Position numbers and translations under genes: made by a program. A stretch of 46,290 bases of DNA from DATARH01 sp036264235 (GTDB lineage Bacteria > Pseudomonadota > Alphaproteobacteria > ATCC43930 > CGMCC-115725), in assembly GCA_036264235.1 (NCBI GenBank), contig DATARH010000272.1, forward strand, positions 1 through 46,290, in the 5' to 3' direction. The notes under the pieces are model-generated. The model saw only the letters and a list, made by a program, of their open reading frames with translations. It did no database searches and was not told the origin of the DNA. The number at the start of each line of letters is the position of its first letter. The stretch's first letter is position 1. Of this stretch, positions 1 through 8,278 are shown piece by piece.

Positions 1-762
1 CAGAAACCAAATGTGTTCCGCATGAAGCTGCTCGGCGCCGAGGTGAAGTCGGTGACGTCGGGTGCAGGCACGCTCAAGGACGCGATGAATGAGGCGCTGC
101 GGGACTGGGTCGCGAATGTCGCCGACACGTATTACCTGATCGGCACCGTGGCCTGGCCGCACCCGTATCCGATGATGGTGCGCGACTTCCAGTCGGTGAT
201 CGGCGAGGAGGCCAAGGCTCAGCTGCGCGAAGCCGAGGGAAGGTTGCCTGACGCTGCGGTCGCCTGCATCGGCGGCGGCTCGAACGCGATGGGCCTGTTC
301 CACCCGTTCCTCGACGATCGCTCGGTGGAGATGATCGGGGTTGAGGCCGGCGGCCACGGCATCGATACGGGGCTGCATGCGGCATCGTTGAACGGCGGCC
401 TGGCGGGCGTGCTGCACGGCAACCGCACCTATCTGCTGCAGGACGAGGACGGCCAGATAAAGGATGCACATTCGATCTCGGCCGGGCTCGACTATCCCGG
501 GATCGGGCCGGAGCATGCCTGGCTGCACGATCTCGGCCGAGTGCAATACGTCTCGATCACCGACCGCGAGGCGCTCGCCGCGTTCCAGCTGTGCGGTCGG
601 CAAGAGGGGATCATCCCGGCGCTGGAGCCGGCGCACGCGCTGGCGCATGTCGCCAAGATCGCACCCGATCTGCCGCGTGACCACCTGTTGGTGATGAACA
701 TGTGCGGCCGCGGCGACAAGGATATCTTCGCCGTCGCCGAACACCTCGGGGTCAAGCTTTGA
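1..762 (+). CDS. trpB: Tryptophan synthase beta subunit, 5' truncated by the window edge
   Basis: The PLP enzyme that condenses indole with serine to make tryptophan, working as an alpha2beta2 complex with TrpA in the cytoplasm. The reading frame is open from base 1, so the N-terminal part with the PLP lysine lies upstream. Visible are the NVFRMKLLGAEV segment, the HPYPMMVRDFQ segment, the phosphate-binding glycine loop GGGSNA and the C-terminal GRGDKD motif, all typical of TrpB. The stop codon overlaps the TTG start of trpA, which implies translational coupling of the two subunits. One oddity is a Trp in the segment GTVAWPHPYP, where the homologues I recall have Gly. Identification is secure. 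Confidence 0.97.
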   Translation, partial: QKPNVFRMKLLGAEVKSVTSGAGTLKDAMNEALRDWVANVADTYYLIGTVAWPHPYPMMVRDFQSVIGEEAKAQLREAEGRLPDAAVACIGGGSNAMGLFHPFLDDRSVEMIGVEAGGHGIDTGLHAASLNGGLAGVLHGNRTYLLQDEDGQIKDAHSISAGLDYPGIGPEHAWLHDLGRVQYVSITDREALAAFQLCGRQEGIIPALEPAHALAHVAKIAPDLPRDHLLVMNMCGRGDKDIFAVAEHLGVKL

Positions 763-1583
763 GCCGGATCGAGAAGCGGTTCGCGGCCCTCAAAGCCGAG
801 GGGCGCGCCGGGCTGGTCGCATACCTCGTCGCGGGCGACCCGGACGCCGAAACCTCGTTCCGGCTTTTGTCCGGCGTCGCCGGAGCCGGCGCCGATTTGA
901 TCGAGATCGGCATGCCGTTCTCCGACCCAATGGCCGATGGGCCCTCAATCCAGGCAGGCGGGCAGCGGGCGCTGAAATCCGGCATGACGCTGCGCAAGAC
1001 CCTGGCGATGGTGCGGCAGCTGCGCACCCGCGACCCGGACACCCCTTACGTGCTGATGGGCTACTACAATCCGATCTACCGCTATGGCGCCGAGACCTTT
1101 GCGCGCGACGCGGTCGCCGCGGGGATCGATGGTCTGATCATCGTCGACCTGCCGCCCGAGGAGGACGCCGAATTGGCCGTGCCCGCCCGCGGCGCCGGGC
1201 TGGACCTCGTGCGGCTGGCGACCCCGACCAGCGATGACCGGCGACTGCCGGCGATCGTCACCGATGCCAGCGGCTTCATCTATTACGTTGCGATCGCCGG
1301 CATCACCGGCACTCGCTCAGCCGATGCGGCGAGTGTGCACGCGGCGGTGTCGCGGCTGTGCCGCTTCACCGACCTGCCGATCGCCGTAGGCTTCGGCATC
1401 AAGAACCCGCAACAGGCGGCCGAGGTCGCCAAGGCCGCCGACGCGGCGGCGGTCGGCACCGCACTCGTCGACCGGCTGGCGCAAAACCTCGACGCCGAGG
1501 GCAAGGCCAAGCCCGGTCTTGTCGAGGCCGTGCTCGCCGACATCCGCGCGCTCGCGGATGGGGTGCGCGGCGCCCGCCGCTGA
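759..1583 (+). CDS. trpA: Tryptophan synthase alpha subunit
   Basis: Cleaves indole-3-glycerol phosphate to indole and glyceraldehyde 3-phosphate, passing indole to TrpB. The product is about 274 residues, normal for the family. The motif LIEIGMPFSDPMADGP carries the catalytic Glu and Asp, and the C-terminal phosphate-binding part contains AVGFGIKNPQQA. I place the start at a TTG that overlaps the trpB stop (TTGA), because the protein then begins SRIEKRF, matching the usual TrpA N-terminus; translation upstream of this in the same frame does not resemble TrpA. It is second in a tightly packed operon that continues through a VOC gene into accD and folC. Confidence 0.97.
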   Translation: MSRIEKRFAALKAEGRAGLVAYLVAGDPDAETSFRLLSGVAGAGADLIEIGMPFSDPMADGPSIQAGGQRALKSGMTLRKTLAMVRQLRTRDPDTPYVLMGYYNPIYRYGAETFARDAVAAGIDGLIIVDLPPEEDAELAVPARGAGLDLVRLATPTSDDRRLPAIVTDASGFIYYVAIAGITGTRSADAASVHAAVSRLCRFTDLPIAVGFGIKNPQQAAEVAKAADAAAVGTALVDRLAQNLDAEGKAKPGLVEAVLADIRALADGVRGARR

Positions 1584-1599
1584 ACTCCGAAGCGCGGCG

Positions 1600-1971
1600 A
1601 TGCTCGATCACGTGACGATCGGCGTCACCGATCTGGTACAATCGAAGGCGTTCTATGACCGCGCCCTCGAGCCGCTCGGCATCGTGCGGCTTTACGCCGA
1701 TGGCCCGGATTTCGCGGGCTACGGCATCGGCCGGAAGGCGTTCTTCTGGATCGGGCGCCGCGAACAGGTCGCGACCGGCGCCCACATCGCCTTCACCGCC
1801 GCCGACCGCGGCGCAGTTGGGGCATTCCACGCGGCTGCGTTGGCAGCCGGCGGCCGCGATAACGGCCCGCCGGGCCTGCGCCCGCAATATCACCCGAACT
1901 ACTATGGCGCCTTTGTGCTCGACCCCGACGGTCATAACATCGAAGCCGTTTGCCATCGGCCAGCCGCATGA
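1600..1971 (+). CDS. VOC-family (glyoxalase/bleomycin-resistance fold) protein
   Basis: A 123-residue single vicinal-oxygen-chelate domain. It starts MLDHVTIGVTDL, with a His at residue 4 in the usual metal-ligand place, and ends in the family's LDPDGHNIEAVCH strand with a Glu as the other likely ligand. YHPNYYGAFV is the usual penultimate strand. Members of this subgroup are often labelled glyoxalase-like without a known substrate, and the sequence does not reveal one. It sits 16 bases after trpA, and its stop overlaps the accD start (ATGA), so it is cotranscribed and probably translationally coupled with accD. A VOC gene here is not part of the usual trp-accD-folC order that I know. Confidence 0.85.
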   Translation: MLDHVTIGVTDLVQSKAFYDRALEPLGIVRLYADGPDFAGYGIGRKAFFWIGRREQVATGAHIAFTAADRGAVGAFHAAALAAGGRDNGPPGLRPQYHPNYYGAFVLDPDGHNIEAVCHRPAA

Positions 1972-2873
1972 ATTGGCTGACCAATTACGTGCTGCCGAAG
2001 ATCCGGGCGCTGACACGCAAGGATGTGCCGGAGAACCTCTGGCGAAAATGCCCGAGCTGCGAGCAGATGCTGTTTCATCGCGAGCTCGCCGCCAATCTCG
2101 AAGTGTGCCGCAATTGCGGCCACCATTTCCGCATCGATAGCGCGACGCGCTTCCACATACTGTTCGACGAGGGCGCGTTCGAGCGGATGCCGCTGCCGAA
2201 GACGCCGGTCGACCCGCTGCGGTTTCGCGACCGCAAGCGCTATACCGAGCGCCTGCGCGAGGCGCATGCTGCGCGCGGCGCCGGCAGCGAGGCGATCACG
2301 GTTGCATCGGGCCGGATCGGCGGCGGCGCGGCGGTGGTTGCCGCGTTCGACTTTGCATTCATGGGCGGCTCGATGGGGATTGCGGTCGGCGAGGCGTTCG
2401 TCGCCGCGGCGCGGCTCGCGGTCGAACATCGGGCAGCGCTGATCGTGGTACCGTCATCAGGCGGCGCGCGGATGCAGGAGGGTATCCTGTCGCTAATGCA
2501 GATGCCGCGCACGATCATCGCCGCCGATCTCGTCAAGGAAGCGGGCTTGCCCTATCTGGTGTTGCTGACCGATCCGACGACCGGCGGGGTTTCCGCGTCG
2601 CTGGCGATGGTTGGCGACGTGACACTGGCCGAGCCGGGCGCGGTGATCGGTTTCGCCGGCGCGCGTGTCATCGAAGAGACGATCCGAGAGAAACTGCCGG
2701 AGGGCTTCCAGCGCGCCGAATACCTTTACGAGCACGGCATGATCGACATCGTCGTGCCGCGCAGCGAGCTGCACCCAACCATCGCACGGCTGATGTCGCT
2801 GCTGTGTCGCAAAGACAATAGTGACGAGACCGCGGCACTGCCGGCGCCGCTGCTGCCGAACGGGCCGGCATGA
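1968..2873 (+). CDS. accD: Acetyl-CoA carboxylase carboxyltransferase beta subunit
   Basis: One half of the carboxyltransferase that moves carboxyl from carboxybiotin to acetyl-CoA, giving malonyl-CoA for fatty acid synthesis; it works with AccA. The 301-residue protein has the N-terminal zinc ribbon with Cys28, Cys31, Cys47 and Cys50, then the crotonase-like body with SSGGARMQEG and PTTGGVSAS, which hold acyl-CoA. The start ATG overlaps the stop of the preceding VOC gene, and the stop overlaps the start of folC (ATGA), so three consecutive genes are translationally linked. The start gives the standard MNWLTNYV N-terminus. Confidence 0.97.
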   Translation: MNWLTNYVLPKIRALTRKDVPENLWRKCPSCEQMLFHRELAANLEVCRNCGHHFRIDSATRFHILFDEGAFERMPLPKTPVDPLRFRDRKRYTERLREAHAARGAGSEAITVASGRIGGGAAVVAAFDFAFMGGSMGIAVGEAFVAAARLAVEHRAALIVVPSSGGARMQEGILSLMQMPRTIIAADLVKEAGLPYLVLLTDPTTGGVSASLAMVGDVTLAEPGAVIGFAGARVIEETIREKLPEGFQRAEYLYEHGMIDIVVPRSELHPTIARLMSLLCRKDNSDETAALPAPLLPNGPA

Positions 2874-4162
2874 GCGACACCGGCGCCGGCAGCGACCGGG
2901 TGCTGGCGCGGCTCGCATCCCTGCACCCGAAGAAGATCGATCTGTCACTTGACCGTATCGAACGGCTGCTGGCGGCACTCGGCAACCCACAGTACAGGTT
3001 GCCGCCGGTCGTGCATGTTGCGGGCACCAACGGCAAGGGCTCGACCGTCGCGACGCTGCGCGCCTGTCTCGAAGCCGCCGGCTATGTCGTGCATGTCTAT
3101 ACTTCGCCGCACCTCGTCCGCTTCAACGAACGGATTCGCGTCGCCGGCACGCTGATCGACGAGGACGCGTTGCTGGCGGTGCTGGTGGAATGCGAGCGCG
3201 TCAACGCCGGCCAGCCGATCACCTTTTTTGAGATCACGACCGCGGCGGCGATGCTCGCCTTCGCGCGAACGCCGGCCGATGTCGCGCTGCTCGAAGTCGG
3301 GCTCGGCGGCCGGCTCGACACAACCAATGTCGTGCGTCACCCGGCGGTGACCGCGATCACTCCGGTATCGCTCGATCACCAGGCGTTTCTCGGGCCGACG
3401 ATCGCCGCGATCGCCGGCGAGAAGGCCGGAATCCTGAAGTCCGGCGTGCCGGCCGTGATCGGGCCGCAGCCCGAAGAGGCGGAAGCGGTGATCGAGGCAC
3501 GCGCCGGCGAGGTTAATGCGCCGCTTTGTAGATGGCAGCGGGAATGGCGTTGCGACGCCGGCGAAGAGAGCATGCGTTATGCCGGACCGTGCTGGCGGCT
3601 GGATTTGCCGTTGCCGTCATTGTCTGGCGCGCACCAGATCGCCAACGCCGGGACGGCGATAGCCTGTCTCGAACAACTGTCGGACTTCACCATTCCCGAG
3701 GCTGCCATTGCCGAAGGGTTGCGCCGCATCGACTGGCCGGCCCGGCTGCAGCGACTAACCCGCGGACCATTGGTGACGATGCTGCCGGGCGGCTCCGAGC
3801 TGTGGCTCGACGGCGGCCACAACCCGGCCGCCGGCGAAGTGTTGGCGGATGCGGTGAAAGACTGGCGCGACCGCCCGCTCGACCTTGTTGTCGGCATGCT
3901 CAACACCAAGGACGCCGGCGGCTTTCTCGCGCCGCTGACGCCGTTTGTGCGGAGGCTTCTTGCGGTGACAATTCCCGGCGAGGAGAACCCGCTGCCGGCA
4001 GATGAAATCGTCACCGCCGCCCAGTCGGTCGGCATCGCGGCACAGGCCACCGCGTCGGTCGAGACGGCGTTTGCCACGATTGCTCGTTCCGGTGAGAAGG
4101 TGCGGGTGCTGATCTGCGGCTCCCTCCATCTGGCCGGGGTGGTCTTGGCGGAGAACGGTTGA
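2870..4162 (+). CDS. folC: Dihydrofolate synthase / folylpolyglutamate synthase
   Basis: ATP-dependent ligase of the Mur ligase superfamily that adds glutamate to dihydropteroate and to folates. The 430-residue protein shows the P-loop AGTNGKGST at residues 51-59, the YTSPHLVRFNERIR segment, and the GLGGRLDTTNV and SLDHQAFLG motifs of FolC. The C-terminal domain contains LDGGHNPAA. It begins with an ATGA overlap on accD, the usual accD-folC coupling in alphaproteobacteria. Nothing unusual is seen in the sequence. Confidence 0.96.
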   Translation: MSDTGAGSDRVLARLASLHPKKIDLSLDRIERLLAALGNPQYRLPPVVHVAGTNGKGSTVATLRACLEAAGYVVHVYTSPHLVRFNERIRVAGTLIDEDALLAVLVECERVNAGQPITFFEITTAAAMLAFARTPADVALLEVGLGGRLDTTNVVRHPAVTAITPVSLDHQAFLGPTIAAIAGEKAGILKSGVPAVIGPQPEEAEAVIEARAGEVNAPLCRWQREWRCDAGEESMRYAGPCWRLDLPLPSLSGAHQIANAGTAIACLEQLSDFTIPEAAIAEGLRRIDWPARLQRLTRGPLVTMLPGGSELWLDGGHNPAAGEVLADAVKDWRDRPLDLVVGMLNTKDAGGFLAPLTPFVRRLLAVTIPGEENPLPADEIVTAAQSVGIAAQATASVETAFATIARSGEKVRVLICGSLHLAGVVLAENG

Positions 4163-4174
4163 ACGGGGAGCAGG

Positions 4175-4441
4175 ATGCGCAGGGTTCTGCTGATCGCGAG
4201 TGCATTGTCGTTGCTGCCGGTTGCCGCTCGCGCCGACGGGTTCGATTGGCGCGACTGGTATCGAACAATCGAGAGCCTCACCGAATCGCTGATTGCACCG
4301 GCGCCACCCCGCCATGGCGAGGCACGAGTTCCTGCCGCCGCGATCGACCCGAAAATGGCACTGGGGGCGGATGCGCATCATCCTGCCGCCGGGCACGGGC
4401 GGCGGCGACCGAAAGATCGATCCGCGCTGATGATCGGCTAG
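4175..4441 (+). CDS. Small secreted protein, probably frameshifted near its C-terminus
   Basis: A hypothetical 88-residue protein beginning MRRVLLIASALSLLPVAARA, a clear Sec signal peptide likely cut after ADG or ARA. The mature part is short and has no recognised domain. At the G5 run (4364-4368), after the residues DPKMALG, the frame continues into low-complexity residues. The frame one base further along instead encodes RMRIILPPGTGGGDRKIDPR and stops at 4430. That tail resembles the short ending with a Pro-Pro-Gly-Thr-x-Gly-Gly-Asp pattern that I recall in small exported proteins of this group. One extra G would explain it, either as a real frameshift or a sequencing or assembly error. The gene lies 12 bases after folC and is probably cotranscribed with it. 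Confidence 0.6.
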   Translation: MRRVLLIASALSLLPVAARADGFDWRDWYRTIESLTESLIAPAPPRHGEARVPAAAIDPKMALGADAHHPAAGHGRRRPKDRSALMIG

Positions 4442-4444
4442 AGG

Positions 4445-4780
4445 TTACGCGGCCGGCGGCTGCAACACCGAGTCGACCCACTCGTAGAGTTTGCTCTTTG
4501 GCAAGGCACCGATCTTCTGCGCCGCGACTTGGCCGCCCTTGAACAGGATCATCGTCGGGATGCCGCGCACGCCGTATTTGCGCGGCGTCTGCGGATTTTC
4601 ATCGATGTTGACCTTGGCGACGGTCAGTTTGCCGGCCTTGTCGGCGGCGAGCTGGTCGAGAAACGGCGCGATCATCTTGCACGGCCCGCACCATTCCGCC
4701 CAAAAATCGACGAGAACGGGCTCGCTCGACTTCAGAACCTTGGTGTCGAATTCGGCGTCGCTGACCGGAGTCGGCTTCAT
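4445..4780 (-). CDS. trxA: Thioredoxin
   Basis: A small cytoplasmic dithiol reductase, 111 residues. It has the full thioredoxin fold with VDFWAEWCGPCK (redox Cys31 and Cys34) and the cis-proline segment GIPTMILF. It is convergent with the small gene after folC, only three bases apart, and sits downstream of addA on the same strand, 57 bases after its stop. In alphaproteobacteria trxA commonly follows addA, which supports the call. An AAAGGA-like ribosome site lies somewhat far (about 11 bases) upstream of the ATG. Confidence 0.96.
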   Translation of the reverse strand: MKPTPVSDAEFDTKVLKSSEPVLVDFWAEWCGPCKMIAPFLDQLAADKAGKLTVAKVNIDENPQTPRKYGVRGIPTMILFKGGQVAAQKIGALPKSKLYEWVDSVLQPPAA

Positions 4781-4837
4781 CGCCAGGGTGTCCTTTCGCT
4801 GCGCGTGGCTGACATTAGGGGAGGCGAAAAAGCGCCG

Positions 4838-7800
4838 TCAAGGTGCGCTCCCGGCGGCCTGCTGCGCCAAACGCGCGGGGCTGATCGGCATCAGGCGCGG
4901 TCCTTCGGTCCATAACAGGGCGCAGTCGATCCGGCGCCCGGGATATATGCGCGACAGGGCGGCGCGATAAGTCGCGAGCTGCCGTAGATAGAGGGTCGGC
5001 ACGCCTTCCTCGGTCTCGGGCGGCGGGCGCAGCGTCTTGTAGTCGACGATCAGCACGCGATCGTCCGCGACGACGATCCGGTCGATCTGGCCCGAGAGCG
5101 CCTGTCCGTCGATCAGACCGACCACCGGCACCTCGGATTGCGCATTAGGTCCCCACAATTCGGCGAAGCCCGGCTCGTCGAGCACCGCCAGCGCCTCGGC
5201 GCGGATTTCATCCTGCTCGGCGGCGGCGAGGCCGTGCAGCGGCAGCGCCAAATAGCGACGGGCCGCCGCCTCGCGTTCGGTCGGCGCAAGGTCCGGCAGC
5301 GCCTGCAACAGGCGGTGCACGATCAGACCGCGGCGGAAGCGGTCGCGGCCGGGACCGCCGAGCGGCGACAGCGGCGCCGGCTCCTCGCCGGCAGGGCGCG
5401 ACGGCAGCAGCGGCTTTGGCGGATCGGGCTCGGCCGGCGGCGGCGCCGTCGCCCAGACCGGCAGGGCCGGCGCGACGCGCTCGGCGGCGAGGGGCTGTTT
5501 GTATTCGGGTGCAACATGCTGCGCGCCTTCGATGCGCAGCCCCTCGCCGTGCCAGCCGTCGCGGTCGCCAATCAGCTGCCGGCTGTCGAATTCGAAACTC
5601 GTCGCGAGCTCGCGCCAACCGGTCTGGCACAGTGTGTGCCAGTAGCGCGCGGCCTTTGCCATCGTGCGGGTGTTCCAGCCGCAGACATAGAGCCGGTCCT
5701 GCGCCCAGGTCAGCGCGACGTAGAGCAGCCTGCGGTATTCCTGCAGGTCGCGCTGTCGGCAGGCATTGCGCTGGGCGTCATAGAACGGGCCCCGCAAATT
5801 GCCGCGTGGGCACCACAGCGGCAGCGGCTCGCCATCGCTCCATAGCGGCGATTTCGGCCAGTCCGGGGTCTGCAGCGTGTCCGGCAGAAACACCACCGGC
5901 GCTTCCAGCCCCTTGGCGCCGTGCACAGTCATGATCAGCAGCTCGTCGCGCTGACGCTCGCCGAAATCGCGCTTGACCTCGACCTCGCCGGTAATCAGCC
6001 AGTGCAGGAAACCCTGCAAGGACGGCACGTGCTCACGCTCATAGGCGAGGGCGAGCGCCAGGAATTCCTCGATCGGGTCGGCCGCCTCGGGGCCGAGCCG
6101 CTCGAGCATCGCGCCCCGTCCGGCCCGTGGGTCGCCAAGGATCTGCGCGTAGAGCTCAAAGGGCGGCACGAAGTCGGCGCGGTTCAGCAGCGCCGACAGC
6201 CGCTCGTAAACCTGGCGCATCCCGAGATCCTCGTCGGCGCAACGCCGCAGCCGGCGCCACAGCGTCTCCCGGTCGCGGCCGTAAGCCAGCAGGAACAGCT
6301 CCTCCTCGGAAATGTCGAAGAGCGGCCCCTTCAGCACGGTCGCCAAGGTCAGATCGTCTTCCGGCAGCAGCAGGAATTGGCCGAGCGCAACCAAATCCTT
6401 GACCGCGAGCTGCTCGGTCAGGATCAACCGGTCGGCGCCGGCGACCGGTATCTGCTTCGCCTTAAGCGCGCGCAGCAGATCGAACATGAAATCGTTGCGG
6501 CGGCGCACCAGCACGAGAATGTCGCCCGGGGTCATCGCCCGGCCACGCGCTTTGAGGCGCTCGCCGGATTTCAGCCAGGTATCGATCTTCGCCGCGATCG
6601 CCTTGGCGAGGCGGGTCTTCGCTTCGGGGGCGCCGGCAGCGACCGCGGCGAGCGGCTCCGGCGCGGGATCGGCGGCGGCCGGTACCGGCGGCCACAATTC
6701 GACAAGCCCGGCGTGGCCCTCGCGCGCAGCGACGTGGTGGATCGCGCTGCCGTCGAGCGCGACGCCGTCGGCCGCATCGGCATTCGAAAACACCGCATCA
6801 ACAGCGCGCAGCAGCGGTTCGGTGGCGCGGAACGAGATTTCCAGCGGCACCACGCGCCAATCCATTCGCGCGGCATCCACACGCCGTTGGAAATGGGCGC
6901 GCATGCGGACGAACTCCTGCGGGTCGGCCCGCTGGAAGCTGAAGATCGACTGCTTGGCATCGCCGACCGCGAAGACCGTGCGGCTGCGCTCCCTTGCGCC
7001 GTCGCCGGCGAAGAACTCGCCTGCCAGCGCGGCGACGATCGCCCATTGCTCGGGGTTGGTGTCCTGCGCCTCGTCGATCAGGATGTGGTCGAGCCCGCCA
7101 TCGAGCTTGAACAGCACCCAAGGCGCGACGCCCGGCCGGCGCAAAAGGTCGAGCGCCTTGGCGACGAGATCGTCATAATCGAGCTGGCCGTGCAGCCGCT
7201 TGTGCCGCTCGTAATCCTCGAGCACGGCTGCGCCCAGCCGCACCAGCGCGCATGTTGCCTCGCGCAACGCCGCCCCGGCGCGAGCCTCGACAAAGGCTTT
7301 GACGCGGTCGGCTTCGGCCGCAAGCACGGCCGGGACAGTCGCGGCGTTTGCCGCCGCACCGACGGTGATCAGGTTTTTGCGGATTTCATTTTTGTCAGTC
7401 AGATAGACGCCGACATATTCCTCGATCAGCGCGAAACGGCCCTCGGGGTGCGCGCACCAGCGGGCCAGCGTGGTGCCACGGTCGCAGTCACTCTTGCTGC
7501 CATTGCACAGTGCCTCGGCGGCTGCGGTGAGAGCCACCTCATCGCAGGCGCCGTGGAGACAGAATTCGGTCGAGAGGCCGTCGACGGTCGCATTCGTCGA
7601 GATGCCGAGAGATCGGGAGAGCCGGGCGTGTAGCGCGCCCTCGCCATCTTTCAGCGCGGCGCGCAGCTTGCCGCGCTCGGCGACGAGAGTCGCGATCAGT
7701 TCGGCGAAGCGCTCCTCCTGCGCATAATGCGCGACGATCGCCAGGGCCTCGGCGCAGCCGGGGGCGGTGCCGGCGCGGGCCGCGGCGATCACGCGAGCGG

Positions 7801-8278
7801 CCGCGTCCTGCAACGCCTCGGCGGCGCTGCGCTCCTCGATTACGGCAAACTCGGGCGGCACCCCGGCTTCGAGCGGGAAGCGGCGCAGCAGCGATTGGCA
7901 GAAGGCGTGGATCGTCGCGATCTTGGCACCGCCCGGCGTGTCAAGCACGCGGGCGAACAACCGCCGCGCCTGTGCCATATCGTGCGCGTCGGGCATGCGG
8001 GCAGTCAGCTGCTGCAAACCCTGCGCGAGCCGGCCGTCCGGCAAGGTGGCCCATTCGGCGAGGCTGGCGTTGACTCGGTTTGCCATCTCGGCGGCGGCGG
8101 CGCGGGTAAACGTCAGGCACAGGATGCGCGCCGGGTCGGTGCCTTCTAGCATCAGCCGCAACAGCCGGTCGGTCAGCACCCGCGTCTTGCCGGTGCCGGC
8201 CGAGGCGGCGACCCAGACTGAGGCGTCGGGCGCCAATGCTTCGCGCTGGCGCCGCGCGGCGTCTTCGGCCCGGCTCAC
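4838..8278 (-). CDS. addA: AddA, helicase-nuclease subunit for double-strand break repair
   Basis: UvrD-family helicase with a C-terminal RecB-type nuclease, the alphaproteobacterial counterpart of RecB, acting with AddB in recombinational repair. The 1146-residue protein has the Walker A motif AASAGTGKT at residues 24-32, the Walker B motif LIDEAQDTNPEQW, the helicase motif VGDAKQSIFSFQRADP, and the nuclease motif IVDYKTLRP near the end. I chose a GTG start that overlaps the addB stop (GTGA), giving VSRAEDAARRQ; the frame stays open upstream, but those residues are Arg-rich and antisense-like. It is second in an addB-addA operon. Confidence 0.95.
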   Translation of the reverse strand: MSRAEDAARRQREALAPDASVWVAASAGTGKTRVLTDRLLRLMLEGTDPARILCLTFTRAAAAEMANRVNASLAEWATLPDGRLAQGLQQLTARMPDAHDMAQARRLFARVLDTPGGAKIATIHAFCQSLLRRFPLEAGVPPEFAVIEERSAAEALQDAAARVIAAARAGTAPGCAEALAIVAHYAQEERFAELIATLVAERGKLRAALKDGEGALHARLSRSLGISTNATVDGLSTEFCLHGACDEVALTAAAEALCNGSKSDCDRGTTLARWCAHPEGRFALIEEYVGVYLTDKNEIRKNLITVGAAANAATVPAVLAAEADRVKAFVEARAGAALREATCALVRLGAAVLEDYERHKRLHGQLDYDDLVAKALDLLRRPGVAPWVLFKLDGGLDHILIDEAQDTNPEQWAIVAALAGEFFAGDGARERSRTVFAVGDAKQSIFSFQRADPQEFVRMRAHFQRRVDAARMDWRVVPLEISFRATEPLLRAVDAVFSNADAADGVALDGSAIHHVAAREGHAGLVELWPPVPAAADPAPEPLAAVAAGAPEAKTRLAKAIAAKIDTWLKSGERLKARGRAMTPGDILVLVRRRNDFMFDLLRALKAKQIPVAGADRLILTEQLAVKDLVALGQFLLLPEDDLTLATVLKGPLFDISEEELFLLAYGRDRETLWRRLRRCADEDLGMRQVYERLSALLNRADFVPPFELYAQILGDPRAGRGAMLERLGPEAADPIEEFLALALAYEREHVPSLQGFLHWLITGEVEVKRDFGERQRDELLIMTVHGAKGLEAPVVFLPDTLQTPDWPKSPLWSDGEPLPLWCPRGNLRGPFYDAQRNACRQRDLQEYRRLLYVALTWAQDRLYVCGWNTRTMAKAARYWHTLCQTGWRELATSFEFDSRQLIGDRDGWHGEGLRIEGAQHVAPEYKQPLAAERVAPALPVWATAPPPAEPDPPKPLLPSRPAGEEPAPLSPLGGPGRDRFRRGLIVHRLLQALPDLAPTEREAAARRYLALPLHGLAAAEQDEIRAEALAVLDEPGFAELWGPNAQSEVPVVGLIDGQALSGQIDRIVVADDRVLIVDYKTLRPPPETEEGVPTLYLRQLATYRAALSRIYPGRRIDCALLWTEGPRLMPISPARLAQQAAGSAP

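Noticed and set aside
5921..7633. Open frame of 570 codons on the plus strand inside addA
   Set aside because: It is antisense to conserved helicase motifs, and the protein is of shadow composition.
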